Shown one piece after another: positions 4,934 through 5,320 of a stretch of 5,320 nucleotides of DNA. The notes under the pieces are model-generated. The model searched no databases. It was not told the origin of the DNA and saw only the letters and a program-made list of their open reading frames with translations. Within the stretch, counting starts at the first letter, position 1; every line of letters begins with the position of its first letter. The translations under genes were made by a program, and so were the position numbers. The stretch is from JBIKWN01 sp044376365. Lineage in GTDB: Bacteria; Bdellovibrionota_C; UBA2361; JBIKWN01. The stretch covers positions 1 through 5,320 of the forward strand of contig JBILLA010000182.1 in NCBI GenBank assembly GCA_044376365.1, written 5' to 3'.

Positions 4934-5233
4934 TTACGACTGGTTTTTGGCAAAGAACGCTGCTGCCTTTTTTAAAATGTCATGCTCCAGACGTAGTCGT
5001 CTGTTCTCTTCTTCGAGCTTTCTTAGCTTCTCCGCTGTTATTGGATCTATGACTGTTGATGTTGGGTTCTGACTTTGCCTTGCTTCTTTCACCCAACGAT
5101 TAAGCGATGTCTGCGATATTCCAAGACTTGATGCTATTTGATTCTGGCTTCTTCCATCTGTCTCACACAGACGTACCGCTTCCGCTTTCATCTCTTCGCT
5201 ATAGTTGCTCTTTCTGCCTCTTTTCTTTTCCAT
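4934..5233 (-). CDS. IS3-family transposase OrfA, DNA-binding and leucine-zipper subunit
   Basis: This 99-residue protein is the DNA-binding first ORF of the element. A helix-turn-helix of the HTH_8/Tnp_1 type occupies about residues 14-51 (KAEAVRLC, QIASSLGIS, SLNRWVKE). A coiled coil follows with leucines 73, 80 and 87 in heptad spacing, suited to the oligomerisation known for IS3 OrfA proteins. The N-terminus is strongly basic (MEKKRGRKS). GGGAG lies four bases before the ATG at 5233. The frame shares the slippery site A AAA AAG at codons 87-89 and ends ten codons later at TAA. In the family, OrfA alone regulates transposition and the frameshifted OrfAB is the transposase. Confidence 0.95.
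   Translation of the reverse strand: MEKKRGRKSNYSEEMKAEAVRLCETDGRSQNQIASSLGISQTSLNRWVKEARQSQNPTSTVIDPITAEKLRKLEEENRRLRLEHDILKKAAAFFAKNQS
4967..4973 (-). promoter_or_regulatory. Programmed -1 ribosomal frameshift site (A AAA AAG)
   Basis: On the minus strand the orfA codons TTA AAA AAG contain the heptamer A AAA AAG in the phase required for simultaneous tRNA slippage. After a -1 shift, translation continues GGC AGC AGC into the orfB frame, which is open to 4056. The -1 frame has a TGA at 4982-4980, just upstream of the heptamer, so the fusion point must lie close to it. I did not establish a stimulatory pseudoknot or stem downstream. Confidence 0.88.
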
Positions 5234-5237
5234 AGTG

Positions 5238-5242
5238 CTCCC
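5238..5242 (-). promoter_or_regulatory. Shine-Dalgarno site of orfA
   Basis: GGGAG on the minus strand, then CACT and the ATG at 5233. It supports the chosen start of orfA. Confidence 0.6.
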
Positions 5243-5280
5243 AATTATACATTAATATTGAGAGCTCTTCCTTTCATTTT

Positions 5281-5315
5281 CTACCCATAATTAGGTGTCC
5301 GTTTTTTGGGGATCA
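5281..5315. repeat. Terminal inverted repeat upstream of the transposase
   Basis: Read on the minus strand from 5315 it begins TGATCCCCAAAAAACGGACA and ends ATTATGGGTAG, matching the other IS end at 26 of 35 positions. The flanking five bases, GATCA at 5316-5320, repeat the terminal GATCA of the IS itself. Confidence 0.9.
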
Positions 5316-5320
5316 GATCA

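Larger units (their letters stand above)
4017..5315 (-). mobile_element. Complete IS3-family insertion sequence, about 1.3 kb
   Basis: The element is bounded by imperfect 35-bp inverted repeats that start with TGATCCCC. It carries orfA (5233-4934) and orfB (4886-4056) in -1 phase, with an A AAA AAG slippery site near the end of orfA. The length of 1299 bp, the two-ORF plan and the DDE transposase are typical of IS3 family members. The reading frames are intact, so the copy may be active. No matching 3-4 bp target duplication is seen (AGG on the left, GAT on the right), which suggests age, recombination between copies, or a slightly misplaced end. Transposase transcription points toward the flagellin gene. 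The subgroup is not assigned. Confidence 0.92.

Noticed and set aside
5244..5249. TATAAT on the minus strand before orfA
   Set aside because: Transcription from it would begin after the Shine-Dalgarno GGGAG, and no -35 is present at 17 bases.
1..5320. CRISPR arrays, tRNA or rRNA genes
   Set aside because: No regularly spaced repeats, cloverleaf or conserved rRNA segments were seen on either strand.

Overview
The window is about 5.3 kb of moderately AT-rich bacterial DNA in which every gene I can support lies on the minus strand. A flagellin gene indicates a flagellated bacterium. Which one cannot be told from this sequence: the flagellin core is generic, and the calcium-binding FG-GAP (VCBS-like) repeats inside it occur in many Gram-negative and environmental lineages. 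The complete IS3-family insertion sequence is also uninformative about taxonomy.

Layout from left to right. Positions 1-356 hold the 5' part of an unrecognised gene cut by the window edge. It has a strong ribosome binding site, a good sigma70-type promoter and a HAD-like first motif. Positions 498-1520 encode a 340-residue protein with an HEMQH zinc-metallopeptidase motif and no signal peptide. Positions 1659-3533 encode a 624-residue flagellin that starts with TTG. Its conserved N- and C-terminal filament-core domains flank an insert of about 340 residues carrying seven intact DxDxDG calcium loops, which is the number expected for a closed seven-bladed FG-GAP beta-propeller. Positions 3534-4016 are about 480 bp without a convincing gene, but rich in palindromes and short tandem duplications. 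Positions 4017-5315 are an IS3-family element with imperfect 35-bp terminal inverted repeats, orfA, orfB and an A AAA AAG slippery heptamer in the correct phase for a -1 frameshift.

The most interesting object is the flagellin. The variable, solvent-exposed part of the filament subunit appears to have been replaced by an integrin-alpha-like calcium-binding propeller, so a filament would display thousands of propellers. The HEMQH protein follows 138 bp downstream on the same strand. A functional link between them is only a hypothesis, since no shared operon signal or known partnership is visible. The IS and the repeats suggest that the flagellin upstream region has been rearranged.
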